Shown here: positions 12,389 through 23,632 of the stretch, piece by piece
Position numbering within the stretch: the first letter of the stretch is position 1
How the letters are laid out: each line of letters begins with the position of its first letter
DNA from: Erythrophleum ivorense
Lineage: Eukaryota; Streptophyta; Magnoliopsida; Fabales; Fabaceae
Length of the DNA: 64,000 bases
Assembly: GCA_026724425.1 (NCBI GenBank)
Contig: JAIUCV010000084.1
Coordinates: 2,908,001 to 2,972,000 of the forward strand
Direction of reading: 5' to 3'
The notes under the pieces: model-generated
Database searches by the model: none
The model's input: only the letters and a program-made list of their open reading frames with translations
Told to the model about the DNA's origin: nothing
Made by a program: the position numbers and the translations under genes

Positions 12389-13763
12389 TGAAACAACCAA
12401 ATTTTTTTTTTTTTTTAATTAATTAATTAGCCCAGATTAATATTCCCATAAATATTAATCCTCAACAGCTAATTCACCAACACAATGCGGAAGCAAATCA
12501 ATATTATTAAATCATAATTAATTATTCAACAATAACCAATAAAGAATAAAACCAATAAAACCAATAACCAATAAGCAACCCAAGCCGGTTTGCTACATTA
12601 TTAATATAAAGTCTAACACCCTAAACTCATGAATTTCTGGTCAACCATAACAACAAAGCCAGAATCAAATTCCTAATCTCATCATCCTCTTCTCTCGGTC
12701 TCTTTCCGCGGAAGAACATTGCTGTTACCTGCATCACATTGGAATAGAGATGCGTAAGTATTATCATAAATACTTAGTGAGTGGATCATCCTGCCTACAG
12801 GCCATTTACGTCAAACACTAGACAAAACATCACAATAATCAACAACAATAACAATGCTCAACATAAATCAACAGCATAAACCATCCCTGTCAGGAAACAC
12901 CCACGTTTCCTGACACCCAGGTTGGTGTCGACCGACACCTCTATGGTGTCGATCGACGCCAGCCTCCCGAGTGTCGATCGACACTCATCGAGTGTCGCTC
13001 GACACCGGCTCGACGCCCAGAAACCAAACGCGAAGAAACAGTGCGAAAATAGTAAAAACTAACACCAATCAATGGGATTCAACCCCCATAAACGCATCAA
13101 ACCACACAAAAACGAAGAACAACTCATAAACAACAACATAAACTCAAAATCACACAATCTCTAATGAATAACGGACCTACAGTCACGCACTCACCTTGAA
13201 AACGGATTGAAAGGAAGGGAAGGAGAAGAAACAACGAAGAACAGCCACGGATTCAACCCAGAAACTCAGAAATCACCTCCAATCCTCCAAAAATCACCTT
13301 AAACACTTGATATCTCGAAACTTGTGCCTTTCTCGCGGCCACAGGGCTTTTAAAACACGAAATAGGGTTTCCACGCCCTAAACCAGCCCAAACCAGCCGA
13401 CTTGAATCAAACCGGTCGATTTCACCATAACCGGTGTCGATCGACACCCTCCCTTGGTGTCGGTCGACACCACTCGACCAAACCAACTCCAATTGCAAAT
13501 CGATCGACTTAAACCGGAAATCAAACCCGATAACCGGTGTCGATCGACACCCTTCGGGTGTCGATCGATACTAGTCGTTCAGAAGAATTTGACACACTTT
13601 CTTCGCGATGCTTGAACCTTAGACCGACTGCACAACAATCAAACAAGAACATGCACAGCCAATCCTCAATTCACACCTCTAAGAGCATGTGCCAACTACT
13701 CCCGAACCTCTAGCATCGTCCAACACCACTTTCAAAACAACTTTCTGGTTCACGGATGTTACA
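12389..13763 (-). repeat. E1 5' LTR
   Basis: 1,375 bp, TG...CA ends. In element orientation it has two U3 palindrome pairs, a probable TATA-like TTTTAAAAG, a splice donor CAAG|GTGAGTGCG, a third cluster of four palindromes inside the presumed leader intron, an acceptor GATGCAG|GTAACAG, and a T/A-rich end finishing GGTTGTTTCA. Confidence 0.93.
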
Positions 13764-14279
13764 ATATCAGACAATCAATCACATAAAGATAAAGAGTGAT
13801 TATATAAGCCAACTTAGTTCATTTTATGACAATAACAGTTGCTGTTTGATGCTGATTATATCACTAACTAGCATTCTAGATAGCTTGAAACTTTAGATTA
13901 ACCAATTTAAAACAAACACCATCAATTCAGATATATTGTACTCAGCAACGCTTGCAAAAAGGAAAAACCACAAGTTTCAGATATATAAGTACAATTTCAA
14001 ATTATAATCAAAGGTTATAGAACAGAAGAACTACAAGTTTCAGACAACACGAGTCTCGGACATCACAACTTTCAGACAACTCAAGTAACCACAAGCTAGG
14101 TTCTATATATCCGATAATAACAGTAAAGTATCGCAAATTCCAGACCGAAACATGCAGCGGGCACATAGAAATGTTGTTAAGATTAACACCGAAACCAAAT
14201 TCATGCAGGTTATAATCATGGTAGCTCGGGAAGTTAAAATCAAAATCATGTAAACTAATGCATTCGCAAAGATACACCC
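13764..14279. other. Remainder of the CACTA fragment of unit 1
   Basis: Starts with the right target duplication ATATC of E1. It continues the sequence interrupted at 5659; the continuous version is at 37118-37633. AT-rich with short repeats of CAGACAAC-type sequence. The 96-codon frame on the minus strand is not recognisable, and I regard it as non-coding. Confidence 0.55.
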
Positions 14280-14825
14280 TGTAACATCCGTAAACCAATC
14301 TATCGCTTTTGGGAAGCGGTGTCGATCGACACCAGGGGTAGTGTCGGTCGACACCAAAGGTTAAAATCGATTTCGGTTCGATTTGAGTGGTCCGGTTATC
14401 GCCGGTTAAGTGGGAAAAACCCTTGTGTCGCGTTATAAAGTGGTGGCCGCGTGGGTTTTGTCGTTTTTGGAGAAAACAAAGAGAAAAAGGAGGCTGAGAG
14501 CTTTTGGGGAGATTCTAGAGCTTTGTGGTTGATCTGTGGTGGGTTTGTGTTGTTTTTCATCTCCTTCTTCCTCCTAATCCTTTGTCAAGGTGAGTGCATG
14601 ACCGTAGGCTCGCAGATAAGAGGATTTGTGAATTGTGGATCATGATTTGGTGGAGTTATGTGGTTTTTCGTGTTGTTTTATGTGATAATCGCGGGTTGAA
14701 TCGCGTGTGGTGTGATGATTTCGTGATTTGGGTGTTTATGTGTTGAAAATCGAAGTTGGCGTCGATCTCCTGGATCGGTGTCGATCGACACCAAGCCGGT
14801 GTCGGTCGACACCAAACGGGCAAGG
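14280..14825 (+). repeat. Truncated LTR of family LTRy (copy A)
   Basis: Begins TGTAACATCCGTAAACCAATCTATCGC, like the E6 LTR at 50413. It has palindrome pairs at 14318-14355 and near 14778-14816 and the conserved donor TCAAG|GTGAGTGCATGACC. No LTR end is reached; the sequence changes character after the second palindrome pair. Confidence 0.7.
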
Positions 14826-15236
14826 TGTCTGATATACCTATATTTTACACCTTTTTTACATCGTTTTTATATACTTTATGCATGGTTTTACCGTGGCTTT
14901 TTACTTTAAAAGGTATTTTTTATGCATATATAGTGCCAAGAGTCATTTCAGGTCAAAAGATGCAATTTGGAGCAAAACAAAAGCAAAGGTCCTCAAAGCA
15001 GCTTCATGCACTATCATTTACTTTGGAGGAGCCCCAAAAACATTCTACTGAATGGATTTCACCAAAACCAGTTCGCTGCAATGCCTACATGAGTTAGATT
15101 TACAACACAATTGGAATCATGCAATTTGGCCACGTAGAATGGGAGATATGATCGTTTTAGTGAAGAGTGTCAAATCAAACGAAAACCGGACGTCTACACC
15201 AACCGCTCGACCGAACCGGTCGGACAGGGCCTTTTT
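14826..15236. other. Unidentified 0.4-kb segment closing the tandem unit
   Basis: Shared with 38179-38582. It contains a 113-codon and a 67-codon open frame on the plus strand, neither recognisable. It may be internal or UTR sequence of another retroelement. It ends GGACAGGGCC immediately before the next Helitron copy. Confidence 0.45.
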
Positions 15237-16074
15237 TCCATATTCCCATTACTAAAATAGGAAAAAAATCAATATATAATAAATAATAGCCTTCATGATT
15301 TAATTGTATGATTCTATCTTTTGTTTAAATTTTCTTTCTCATTAAAAAATTAAAAATAATGTCTTTGAAAGTTCAAGATATCAATAAAGAATATTTAACT
15401 CTAGATTAGTTGAATCAAAATCAAAATTATTGTCGTAACATGTGTCTAATATTTGATCAGGTGATGACATGTGTTAACACACGAAAATTGGAAAAATGTA
15501 ATAACAAAAAAAGAAAACTAACAAAATAATTGTAAAACAACTAACTAATAATGAAAAGGAAAATTTATAATGGCCCGAGGCAAAAAAATTGAAAAAGAAA
15601 CAATATAAAGAGAAAACTAACAAAATGATTATCATATAACTAACTAATAGTATTAAAAAGAATTTTATAATAGACCGATATTCTAATTGTAAATAGTTCA
15701 GTTATCAATTTTTTGTTAGGTAAACCAATATTAAAAAAAAAAAAGATTTCATCAACTGAAATCTTTTGAATGGAATAATCGAAGTTTCACGAATTATTTA
15801 GTCGATCAGATTTAGACAAGTGTAAGTCTCTTTCTAAAAAAAATAAAAAAAAATAAACAAATTAATTCATTATTCATATTATGAATTCAAAAAAAATGTC
15901 AATTATAATTAAAATGTAAAAATATTACCAATCTTATTTTATTTAAAGAGTTGTTATCGGGTTTTTAATATTATTCTACTTACTTTTAAAAGTGATCATA
16001 TATTGTTTAACATTTTTCTGTGATTTATTTCAAAAATCTTAAAATAAACCCGTATTTACGCGGGCCTAATCTAG
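15237..16074 (+). mobile_element. Helitron-like segment, copy B (start of unit 2)
   Basis: Near-identical to 3281-4115 but with its left end cut at TTTTTTCCATATTCCC. It ends with the same hairpin and ATCTAG|T. Confidence 0.65.
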
Positions 16075-16435
16075 TTATTAATATTTTTTGTTTTATTTTC
16101 TGGGTAATTAGGCTAATTAAGGACTATATTGAATGAAAAGATTATAGCCATAGTTAAAGCAAAATATAATAATAACCAAAGGCAATATTTTCATATGAAG
16201 TTACTTTAGAATGAGAAAAAAAGATTATTGTTCTACATATAAACACACATATAACAGAATAACAACTCTTATAATTACTGTAACATCCGTAAACCGAAAA
16301 GTACTGTTTTGGGAGTGGTGTCGAGCGACACCAAGTGATCAGGTGTTGTTTGCATATGTTATGCAAGGTATTAATTTATGGGTTGGTTGTACATGTTCTT
16401 GTTTGATTGTTGTGCGGTCGGTTTAAAGGTTAAGT
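16075..16435. other. Unit 2 spacer and LTRz start (copy B), to E2
   Basis: Spacer 16075-16278, then LTRz from 16279 with palindrome GGTGTCGAGCGACACC. Interrupted at 16435 (after TTAAGT) by E2; the corresponding uninterrupted LTRz is in copies A, C and D. The rest of unit 2 is missing from the window. Confidence 0.75.
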
Positions 16436-17767
16436 TGTAACATCCGTGAACCAGAAAGTTGTTTTGGAAGTGGTGTTGGACGATGATAGGGGTTCGGGAG
16501 TAGTTGGCACATGCTCTTAGAGGTGTGAATTGAGGATTGGCTGTGCATGTTCTTGTTTGATTGTTGTGCAGTCGGTCTAAGGTTCAAGCATCGCGAAGAA
16601 AGTGTGTTAAATTGTTGTGCAGTCGGTCTAAGGTTCTTGTTTGATTGTTGTGCAGTCGATCGAATTGAGTTGGGTTGGTTTTGGTCGATGGGTGTCGACC
16701 GACACCAAGGAAGGGTGTCGATCGACACCGGTTATTGAGAAATCGACCGGTTTGATTCAAGTCGGCTGGTTTTGGGCTGGTTTGGGCGAGGAAAGCCCTA
16801 GACTCGCGTTTTTAAGCCCTGTGGCCGCGAGAAAGGCACAAGTTTCGAGTTTCAGAGCTAAGGAGGTGATTCTAAGGTGATTTTGAGAGTTTGGAGGAGT
16901 TTTGTGGAGTTTCTGAGGCTTTGGGTTGCTGATTCATCATCTTTTCCTTCCTTTCAATCCCTTTTCAAGGTGAGTGCGTGACTGTAGGCCCGTTGATCAA
17001 TAGAGATTGTTTGAGTTCGAGTTTTGGTTGTGTTCTTGAGTTGTTTATGCTGGATTTCGTGTTTGATAGTATTGGGGCGTTGAAAACCTCTAGATTTTGT
17101 GTTATTGCGATTTTGGAATGTGATTTTCGTAGCTTCTGGTTTCTGGGCGTCGAGCCGGTGTCGAGCGACACTCGATGAGTGTCGATCGACACTTGGGAGG
17201 CTGGCGTCGATCGACACCATTCAGGTGTCGGTCGACACCGACCTGGGTGTCAGGAAACGTGGGCGTTTCCTGACAGGGAATGTTTATACTGTTGATTAAT
17301 GTTGAGCATTGTTATTGGGGTTGATTATTGTGATGTTTTGTCTAGTGTTTGACGTAATTGGCCTGTAGGCAGGATGATCCACTCACTAAGTATTTATGAT
17401 AATACTTACGCATCTCTTTCGTAATGTGATGCAGGTAACAGCAATGTTCTTCCGCGGAAAGAGACCGAGAGAAGAGGATGATGAGATTAGGAATTTGATT
17501 TTGGCTTTGTTGTTATGGTTGACCAGAAATTCATGAGTTTAGGGTGTTAGACTTTATTTTAATAATGTAGCAAACCGGCTTAGGTTGCTTATTGGTTATT
17601 GGTTTTACTGGTTTTATTCTTTATTGGTTATTGTTGAATAATTATTTATGATTTAATAATATTGGTTTTCTTCCGCATTGTGTTGTTGAATTAGCTGTTG
17701 AGGATTAATATTTATGGGAATATTAATCTGGGCTAATTATAAAAAAAAAAAAAGTTTGGTTGTTTCA
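16436..17767 (+). repeat. E2 5' LTR
   Basis: 1,332 bp from TGTAACATCCGTGAACC to GGTTGTTTCA. The first palindrome pair is missing: at about 16605-16665 it is replaced by a filler that repeats the nearby TTGTTGTGCAGTCGGTC-type sequence. The second pair (about 16693-16730) and the intron cluster (about 17155-17240) remain. Confidence 0.92.
16970..17434 (+). other. E2 predicted leader intron inside the LTR (465 nt)
   Basis: Donor TTCAAG|GTGAGTGCGTGACTG and acceptor GTGATGCAG|GTAACAG. The same two sites in E4 (58269-58733) enclose exactly 465 nt too. The donor is also present in the diverged LTRy and E5 LTRs. Confidence 0.5.
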
Positions 17768-17770
17768 TTT

Positions 17771-17782
17771 TGGTATCAGAGC
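17771..17782 (+). promoter_or_regulatory. E2 primer binding site (initiator Met tRNA)
   Basis: TGGTATCAGAGC, three bases after the LTR end at 17767. Confidence 0.93.
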
Positions 17783-17898
17783 GTAGTCGGTTTTAGGACT
17801 GTTAGAGTTGGATGAATTGGACTATGTGTTTAATTGATTATGTGAGTTAGTCAGTTAGTGGTTTAATCTCATCCTCTCGGTCTTCCAGTTTTCCGCGG

Positions 17899-17982
17899 GT
17901 AAGTGAGTTGGATAGTTGTGTGTTGTGTTTTGTGTTTTTGTGTGTTGACTTTGCTCTTTTTCTGTACTTGGTGGTAGTGCAG
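17899..17982 (+). other. E2 predicted second leader intron (84 nt)
   Basis: Donor CCGCGG|GTAAGTGAG and acceptor GGTAGTGCAG|AGAG, ending four bases before the gag ATG at 17987. Also 84 nt in E4 (57724-57807), and 75 nt in the diverged E5. Confidence 0.45.
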
Positions 17983-17986
17983 AGAG

Positions 17987-19444
17987 ATGGACGCCGGTCG
18001 TGGTCGTGGCCGTGGTCGTGGTCGCGGTGCAGCCCGTGGGGGCAGAGGAGCTGGTCGCGGTGGGCGAGCAGCGGGTCGTGGAGGTCGGGGTGCTGGTCGT
18101 GGAGCGCCAGAGGCTGAGGCCTCAGTGGAGAGTGCGGCGCCTAGTGTGGCGGCAGCGTCGGTGACACAGTCTGTTTCGTTAGCCGGTGGGGCTAGTTTGG
18201 GCGTCGGGGGTGGCGCGGGGGCAGGAGCAGTTCCCGGTGGGGGCGCGGCTCTTGCTCAGGGTGATTTGATTGTGGGGCTACTGACGCAGCTTTTGGCACG
18301 TCTTCCAGAGGCAGTTCCACAGCAGGCTCCGGTTGCACCTCCAGCGGCCGGGGCACAGGTTGGTGCTGGGGCACATGTTGGTGCCGGTTTTGTTGAGCAG
18401 CAGGAGGCTGCGGTGCAGCAGGGTGTTGCAGTTGGGTTTTCGCCTTATCGTGAGATGATGAGGGAAATGCAGAGGATTGGTACGCCTACGTTTGAGGGCG
18501 GTGTTACTCCAGAGCAGGCTGATGAGTGGCGTCAGAGGTTGGAGCGGAACTTCGATTCTGTTCGTTGTCCGGCACAGTTTCAGGTTGAGTTGGCAGTGCA
18601 CTACCTTGGAGGTGATGCACATTTGTGGTGGAGGTCTGTTAGGACCAGGAGAGAGGTTTGGACTTGGGTTGACTTCGTCGAGGAGTTCAACCACAAGTTT
18701 TTCCCTCAGGAGGCTCGTGACAGGCTGCAGTTGAGGTTTTTGGACTTGACTCAGGGTGAGAGGTCTGTTCGAGAGTACGATGCAGAGTTCTGCAGATTGG
18801 TGGTCTTTTCTGGTGGTGAGCTGATTAGTGAGCGGGCATTGACGTCGAGGTTCCTTTAGGGGCTTCGGAGGAACATCAGGACTCAGTGCAGAGGTGGTAT
18901 GTACCACACCAGAGCTGGTTTAGTGGAGTTGGCAGCGTCCATTGAGGAGGACTTGCGTGAGCCGGTGAGTACGGCGGTTGTTCCAGTTGCAGTTGCTCCT
19001 GCTACCCATCCTCGGGGCCAGCAGCAGCATCAGCAGCGCAGAGGTCACAGTTCTGGTTATGGCAGAGGCAGTAGGCCTGCGCAGGGCCAGAAGAGGAGAG
19101 CAGAGGAGATATCTGCTAGTAGCCCGAGTACAGGTGGGTGTTTTGGTTGTGGGAGTCTGGATCACAGAGTTGCGACTTGCCCCAAGAGGGCGGGATCCAG
19201 AGAGCCGACAGTGTGCTACTACTGCAGGGAGCCGGGGCATATCAAGACTATGTGTCCCAAGTTGCAGCAGAGAGCAGTGGCAGCGGCGATTCAGCCGTTG
19301 GCGATTCAGTCAGCAGCGCAGGTTGCGGCGTTGCAGTCAGGTGGTGCGCCGAGAGTGTATACTTCGGCAGAGGTGGGCCAGACCAGTCAGTCAGGCCAGA
19401 TCACAGGTAAAATCTTGACTCAGACTTTTAAATTCTTAAGGTAG
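17987..19444 (+). pseudogene. E2 gag with one nonsense codon
   Basis: Same layout as E1 gag: an RGG-rich start, linker, gag domain, and two CCHC zinc knuckles. At 18857-18859 a CAG has become TAG (after SRFL, where the other copies read QGLRR), truncating the protein at residue 290. The frame is open again to the normal stop at 19442-19444. It is a C-to-T change in a CAG (CHG) context. Confidence 0.93.
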
Positions 19445-19514
19445 AATTGTTGGTGTTGTCTGTTTCTGTTATTTTACTGTGATAGAGTTACTCAACACTT
19501 GTGGAATTGTGTAG
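19407..19514 (+). other. E2 predicted gag-pol intron (108 nt)
   Basis: Donor TCACAG|GTAAAATC, acceptor TTGTGTAG|GGACC. At 108 nt it leaves gag and pol in the same frame, separated by the gag stop and others. Confidence 0.65.
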
Positions 19515-22500
19515 GGACCTTGTTAGTTGGAGGTTTTGAGTCTCACGTTCTGTTTGACTCGGGAGCATCTAATTGCTTCATTACTCCGGAGAGAGCTGAG
19601 GGTAGTGGTATTCGGAGTAGCGATGGCGAGGCTGCAGGCTTTGTCAAGGTGGCCGGTGGTGGTTATTTGGCTACTTCGGGCAGAGCTAGAGCAGTTGATG
19701 TGCGTATTGCGGGGCAGTCTATGCCAGCAGATTTGGTCATCAGTCCAGTGGAGCTGTATGACGTGATTTTGGGGATGGACTGGTTATCTCTATACCGAGT
19801 TCATCTGGATTGCTACAGAGGTAGAGTGGTGTTTGAGCAGGATGCAGGGAAGTTGGTTTATCAGGGAGTGAGACCGACTTCGGGGAGTATAGTGATTTCA
19901 GCTATTCAGGCAGAGCAGTTGTTAGAGCGGGGCTGCGAAGCCTATTTGGCGACAATCACTATGACAGAGTCCAGTGGTGAGGTGAGTCTGCAGGATATTC
20001 AGGTTGTCCAGGAGTTTGAGGACGTATTTCGGTCGCTGAAGGGATTGCCACCATCTCGGTCAGATCCTTTCACGATTGAATTAGAGCCCGGGACAGCTCC
20101 GATATCGAAGACACCTTACAGGATGGCTCCAGCAGAGATGGCAGAGCTGAAGAAGCAGCTAGAGGACCTTTTGAGTAAAGGGTTCATCAGACCTAGTGTT
20201 TCGCCATGGGGAGCGCCGGTGTTGTTTGTGAAAAAGAAGGATGGCAGTTTCAGGCTGTGCATTGATTATCGGGGACTTAACCGAGTCACAGTGAAGAACA
20301 GGTACCCACTTCCGAGGATTGACGAGTTGTTGGATCAGTTGAGAGGGGCTACTTGGTTCTCCAAGATTGACTTGGCATCGGGATACCATCAGATTCCGAT
20401 AGATGAGGCAGATGTCCGGAAGACAGCTTTTCGGACGAGGTATGGACATTTCGAGTTTGTGGTCATGCCTTTTGGCTTGACTAATGCGCCGGCAGCGTTC
20501 ATGAGGTTGATGAACGACGTGTTCAGGGAGTTTCTGGATGTGTTTGTCATCATTTTTATCGATGATATTTTGGTGTATTCGAGGAGTCCAGAGGAGCATG
20601 CGACGCATTTGAGGCTTGTGTTGGAGAAGCTTCGAGAGCAGAAGCTTTTTGCTAAGTCGAGCAAGTGCAGCTTTTGGCAGAGGGAGATGGGTTTTCTTGG
20701 CCACATTATTTCTGCAGAGGGGGTTTCCGTGGATCCGGCTAAGATTGAGGCCATTAGAGATTGGCCTAGACCGAGTAGTGCTACCGAGATCAGGAGTTTT
20801 CTGGGTTTAGCAGGCTACTACAGGAGATTCGTCAAGGGGTTTGCGAGTATGTCTCAACCGATGACGAGGTTGACTGGCAAGGATGTGCCGTTTGTGTGGT
20901 CGCCGGAGTGCGAGGAGAGCTTTGGGAAGCTCAAGGAGATGTTGACTAGTACACCTGTTTTGGCATTACCTGACCCGGGGAAGCCATATGTGGTGTACAC
21001 AGATGCTTCAGGTGTTGGACTTGGTTGTGTTTTGATGCAGGAGGGCAGAGTGATTGCCTATGCTTCGAGGCAGTTACAGGGCAGTGAGCGCAACCGTCCT
21101 ACACATGATCTTGAGTTGGGAGCAGTGGTTTTTGCACTCAAGATTTGGAGGTCGTATCTTTATGGTGGTAGAGTGCAGATCTTTACAGATCACAAGAGTC
21201 TACAGCATATTTTCACTCAGCCTTTGCTGAATGCGAGACAGACGCGTTGGGTGGAATTTCTGGCAGACTATGACCTGGATATTGTTTATCATCCAGGCAA
21301 GGCCAATTTGGTGGCAGATGCTTTGAGTCGACGGAGGGTTGATTCAGATAGAGAGCGTGGTGTTGAGGCTTTGGTCAGCGAGATTAGTACATTGCGTCTT
21401 TGTGCTATTTCAGAGGAGCCTTTGGGTTTAGAGGCAGCTGATCAGGCAGATTTACTCAGTAGGATCAGGGTGGCGCAGCAGAGTGATCAGGGTTTGATTG
21501 ATGCTTCGCAGGCGGTTGATTCTGAGTATCAGGTCTCTTCGAATGGGACTATCTTGGTTCGTGGGCGAGTTTGTGTGCCCAAGGATGAGGAGTTGAGGCA
21601 TGAGGTTTTGAGAGAGGCTCATTCGAGCAAGTTTTCGATTCATCCGGGTGCTACCAAGATGTACCGTGACCTCAAACGGTATTATCATTGGGTTGGGATG
21701 AAGAGGGATGTGGCAGATTGGGTTGCGAGGTGCAACACTTGTTCTTTGGTCAAGGCAGAGCATCAGGTGCCTAGTGGTCTTTTGCAAAGTTTACCCATTC
21801 CAGAGTGGAAGTGGGATATGATCACTATGGATTTTGTTGTGGGATTACCTATCTCACGGACATTCGATGCGATTTGGGTCATTGTAGATCGCTTGACTAA
21901 GTCAGCACATTTCTTGGCCATCAAGAAGACAGATGGAGCAGCTGTCTTGGCTAGGAAGTTTGTGCGAGAGATTGTGAGGCTGCATGGAGTGCCAGCCAGT
22001 ATTGTGTCGGATAGGGATCCGAGGTTTGCTTCAGAGTTTTGGAGGGCATTTCAGACTGAGATGGGCACTAAGGTGCATATGAGTACCGCGTATCATCCGC
22101 AGACAGATGGGCAGTCAGAGAGGACTATTCAGACTTTGGAGGATCTGCTTAGGATGTGTGTACTGGATTGGGGTGGTCATTGGGCTGATCATCTGTGTTT
22201 GGCAGAGTTTGCCTATAACAACAGTTTTCAGTCTAGTATTGGTATGGCTCCTTATGAGGCTTTGTATGGGAGGCCATGCAGGACACCCTTATGCTGGACC
22301 CAAGTGGGGGAGCGCAGCATGTTTGGAGCTAGTTTTGTTCAGGAGACGACGGAGAAGATTCGTGTCTTGAGGCTGAACATGAAGGAGGCTCAGGATAGAC
22401 AGAGGAGTTATGCAGATAGGCGGCGACGTGAGCTTGAGTTTCAGGTGGGAGATAGAGTGTATCTCAAGATGGCTATGTTGAGGGGCCCTAACAGGTCCAT

Positions 22501-22879
22501 AGCAGAGAACAAGCTCAGTCCGCGCATTATGGGTCCGTTTCCAGTGGTGGAGCGAGTTGGGCCAGTGGCTTATCGGTTGGAGTTGCCACCGATTATGAGC
22601 GCCTTTCATAAGGTGTTTCATGTTTCGATGTTGAGGAGGTGTTTGCGTCCTTCAGAGGAGGTTGTGGTTGAGATTCCAGAGGATCTCCAGCCAGATATGA
22701 CAGTTCCGGCAGTTCCTGTGAGGATTCTTGAGAGGAGAGTCAAGGTTCTGCGGAACAAGAGGGTGCCATTGTTGAGAGTCTTGTGGGACTGTAGTGGCAC
22801 AGAGGAGCGGACTTGGGAGCCAGAGGCAAAGATGAAGCTGAAGTTCGGAAAGTGGTTCGACAAGCAGGCTGTGGAGTGA
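19515..22879 (+). CDS. E2 pol (protease, RT, RNase H, integrase, chromodomain)
   Basis: Uninterrupted 3,365-nt exon; with one gag base it encodes 1,121 residues. Protease DSGA lies near residue 15, the RT domain at about 210-390 with FIDD near 350, RNase H at about 460-580 (YTDASG), the integrase zinc finger at about 680-720, the DDE core at about 740-860, and the chromodomain-type end at about 1060-1121. I start it at the splice acceptor because no ATG precedes the protease in frame; the first usable codon otherwise is TTG at 19499. The product copies the element RNA and inserts the DNA into the nucleus. With its own gag broken, E2 would need Gag from another copy. Confidence 0.93.
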
Positions 22880-23211
22880 TTCATCTTGTGGTTTTAGTCT
22901 TGTTTTTGGTTTTTTTTTGTTGTTGGTTTTGGACTTATGTATTTTCGTTTTGTTGTACGATATACATTTTTGGAGTTATATGAGATGGAGTTTTGCCTCA
23001 TATTTTTGGTTATGGTTTGGATGTTACCAGTTTCTTTGGCAGGTGGGGGTCATTGAGAGTTTTTAGTCATATGTTGGTACGCGTTTCAGATTTTATTACT
23101 CGTTTTGTCTAGAGGCGGTGGGCCTTGTAGACGGTGGTTCTATTTGTGTTGGGACGTTAGGTGCCCAACGGACTTATATTGGGGGTCGCTACCTCGATAT
23201 GGGTTGTTTTA

Positions 23212-23306
23212 GTGACAGTGGGTCACGTTTTGGTTGTGACAGGGATCACATTTTGGTTGTGACTTCGGGTCACGTTTGGTTTTGTGACATTGGTCACATT
23301 TTGGTA
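23212..23306 (+). repeat. E2 3'-UTR array of GTGAC/GTCAC inverted repeats
   Basis: Four units: GTGACAGTGGGTCAC (23212-23226), a weaker GTGACAGGGATCAC, then GTGACTTCGGGTCAC and GTGACATTGGTCAC, separated by TTTTGGTT-like spacers. Confidence 0.8.
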
Positions 23307-23437
23307 CTGGACCGTGAGTTGCAGTACGGATGTCATGACTGCGGTTATGGCATTGAGAGTAATAATATCTTGGAAACATGCGTATAACAAAGGACTAAAA
23401 ATTTGAGTTTTGAGGTCTTGGAGAGACGTTTGTGTTG

Positions 23438-23473
23438 GGATTCGAGGACGAATCCATTTTAGTGGGGGAGAAT
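23438..23473 (+). promoter_or_regulatory. E2 pre-PPT hairpin and polypurine tract
   Basis: GGATTCGAGGACGAATCC followed by ATTTT and AGTGGGGGAGAAT, directly before the LTR start at 23474. Confidence 0.88.
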
Positions 23474-23632
23474 TGTAACATCCGTGAACCAGAAAGTTGT
23501 TTTGGAAGTGGTGTTGGACGATGCTAGGGGTTCGGGAGTAGTTGGCACATGCTCTTAGAGGTGTGAATTGAGGATTGGCTGTGCATGTTCTTGTTTGATT
23601 GTTGTGCAGTCGGTCTAAGGTTCAAGCATCGC
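23474..23632 (+). repeat. E2 3' LTR, first 159 bp only
   Basis: TGTAACATCCGTGAACC... to AAGCATCGC, then cut by the LTR remnant at 23633. Confidence 0.9.

Larger units (their letters stand above)
5660..13763 (-). mobile_element. E1: Ty3/gypsy (Tekay-like chromovirus) retrotransposon
   Basis: Complete element in reverse orientation: 5' LTR 12389-13763, PBS, gag, pol, PPT, 3' LTR 5660-6680. Its ends are TGTAAC...TTTCA, and the 5-bp target duplication ATATC lies at 5655-5659 and 13764-13768. The uninterrupted target is still present in unit 4 at 37118-37122. The pol frame has one nonsense codon, and the 3' LTR has lost about 0.35 kb, so the copy is unlikely to be autonomous. Confidence 0.95.
3281..15236. 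repeat. Composite 3.85-kb tandem unit 1 (split by E1)
   Basis: With the 8.1-kb E1 insertion removed, this is a unit of about 3.85 kb: Helitron-like 3' segment (to 4115), 204-bp spacer, truncated LTRz (4320-4848), antisense CACTA fragment (4849-5659 plus 13769-14279), truncated LTRy (from 14280) and an unidentified tail to 15236. The same order recurs without interruption at 34732-38582, with only scattered mismatches seen by eye. Unit 2 begins immediately at 15237. Confidence 0.85.
16436..23632 (+). mobile_element. E2: Ty3/gypsy (Tekay-like) retrotransposon, 3' LTR truncated
   Basis: 5' LTR 16436-17767, PBS, gag with one nonsense codon, intact pol, PPT, and the first 159 bp of the 3' LTR (23474-23632). 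The 3' LTR is broken at ...AAGCATCGC by a reverse-oriented LTR starting at 23633. The left target duplication would be TAAGT (16431-16435); its right partner is lost. Confidence 0.92.

Noticed and set aside
14008..14357. Overlapping 96- and 84-codon frames, minus strand (also 37362-37711)
   Set aside because: Lie in transposon debris and cross the LTRy start; composition not protein-like.
14756..15255. 113- and 67-codon frames as a possible captured gene
   Set aside because: No family recognised, no splice or promoter context, and the frames run across repeat junctions.
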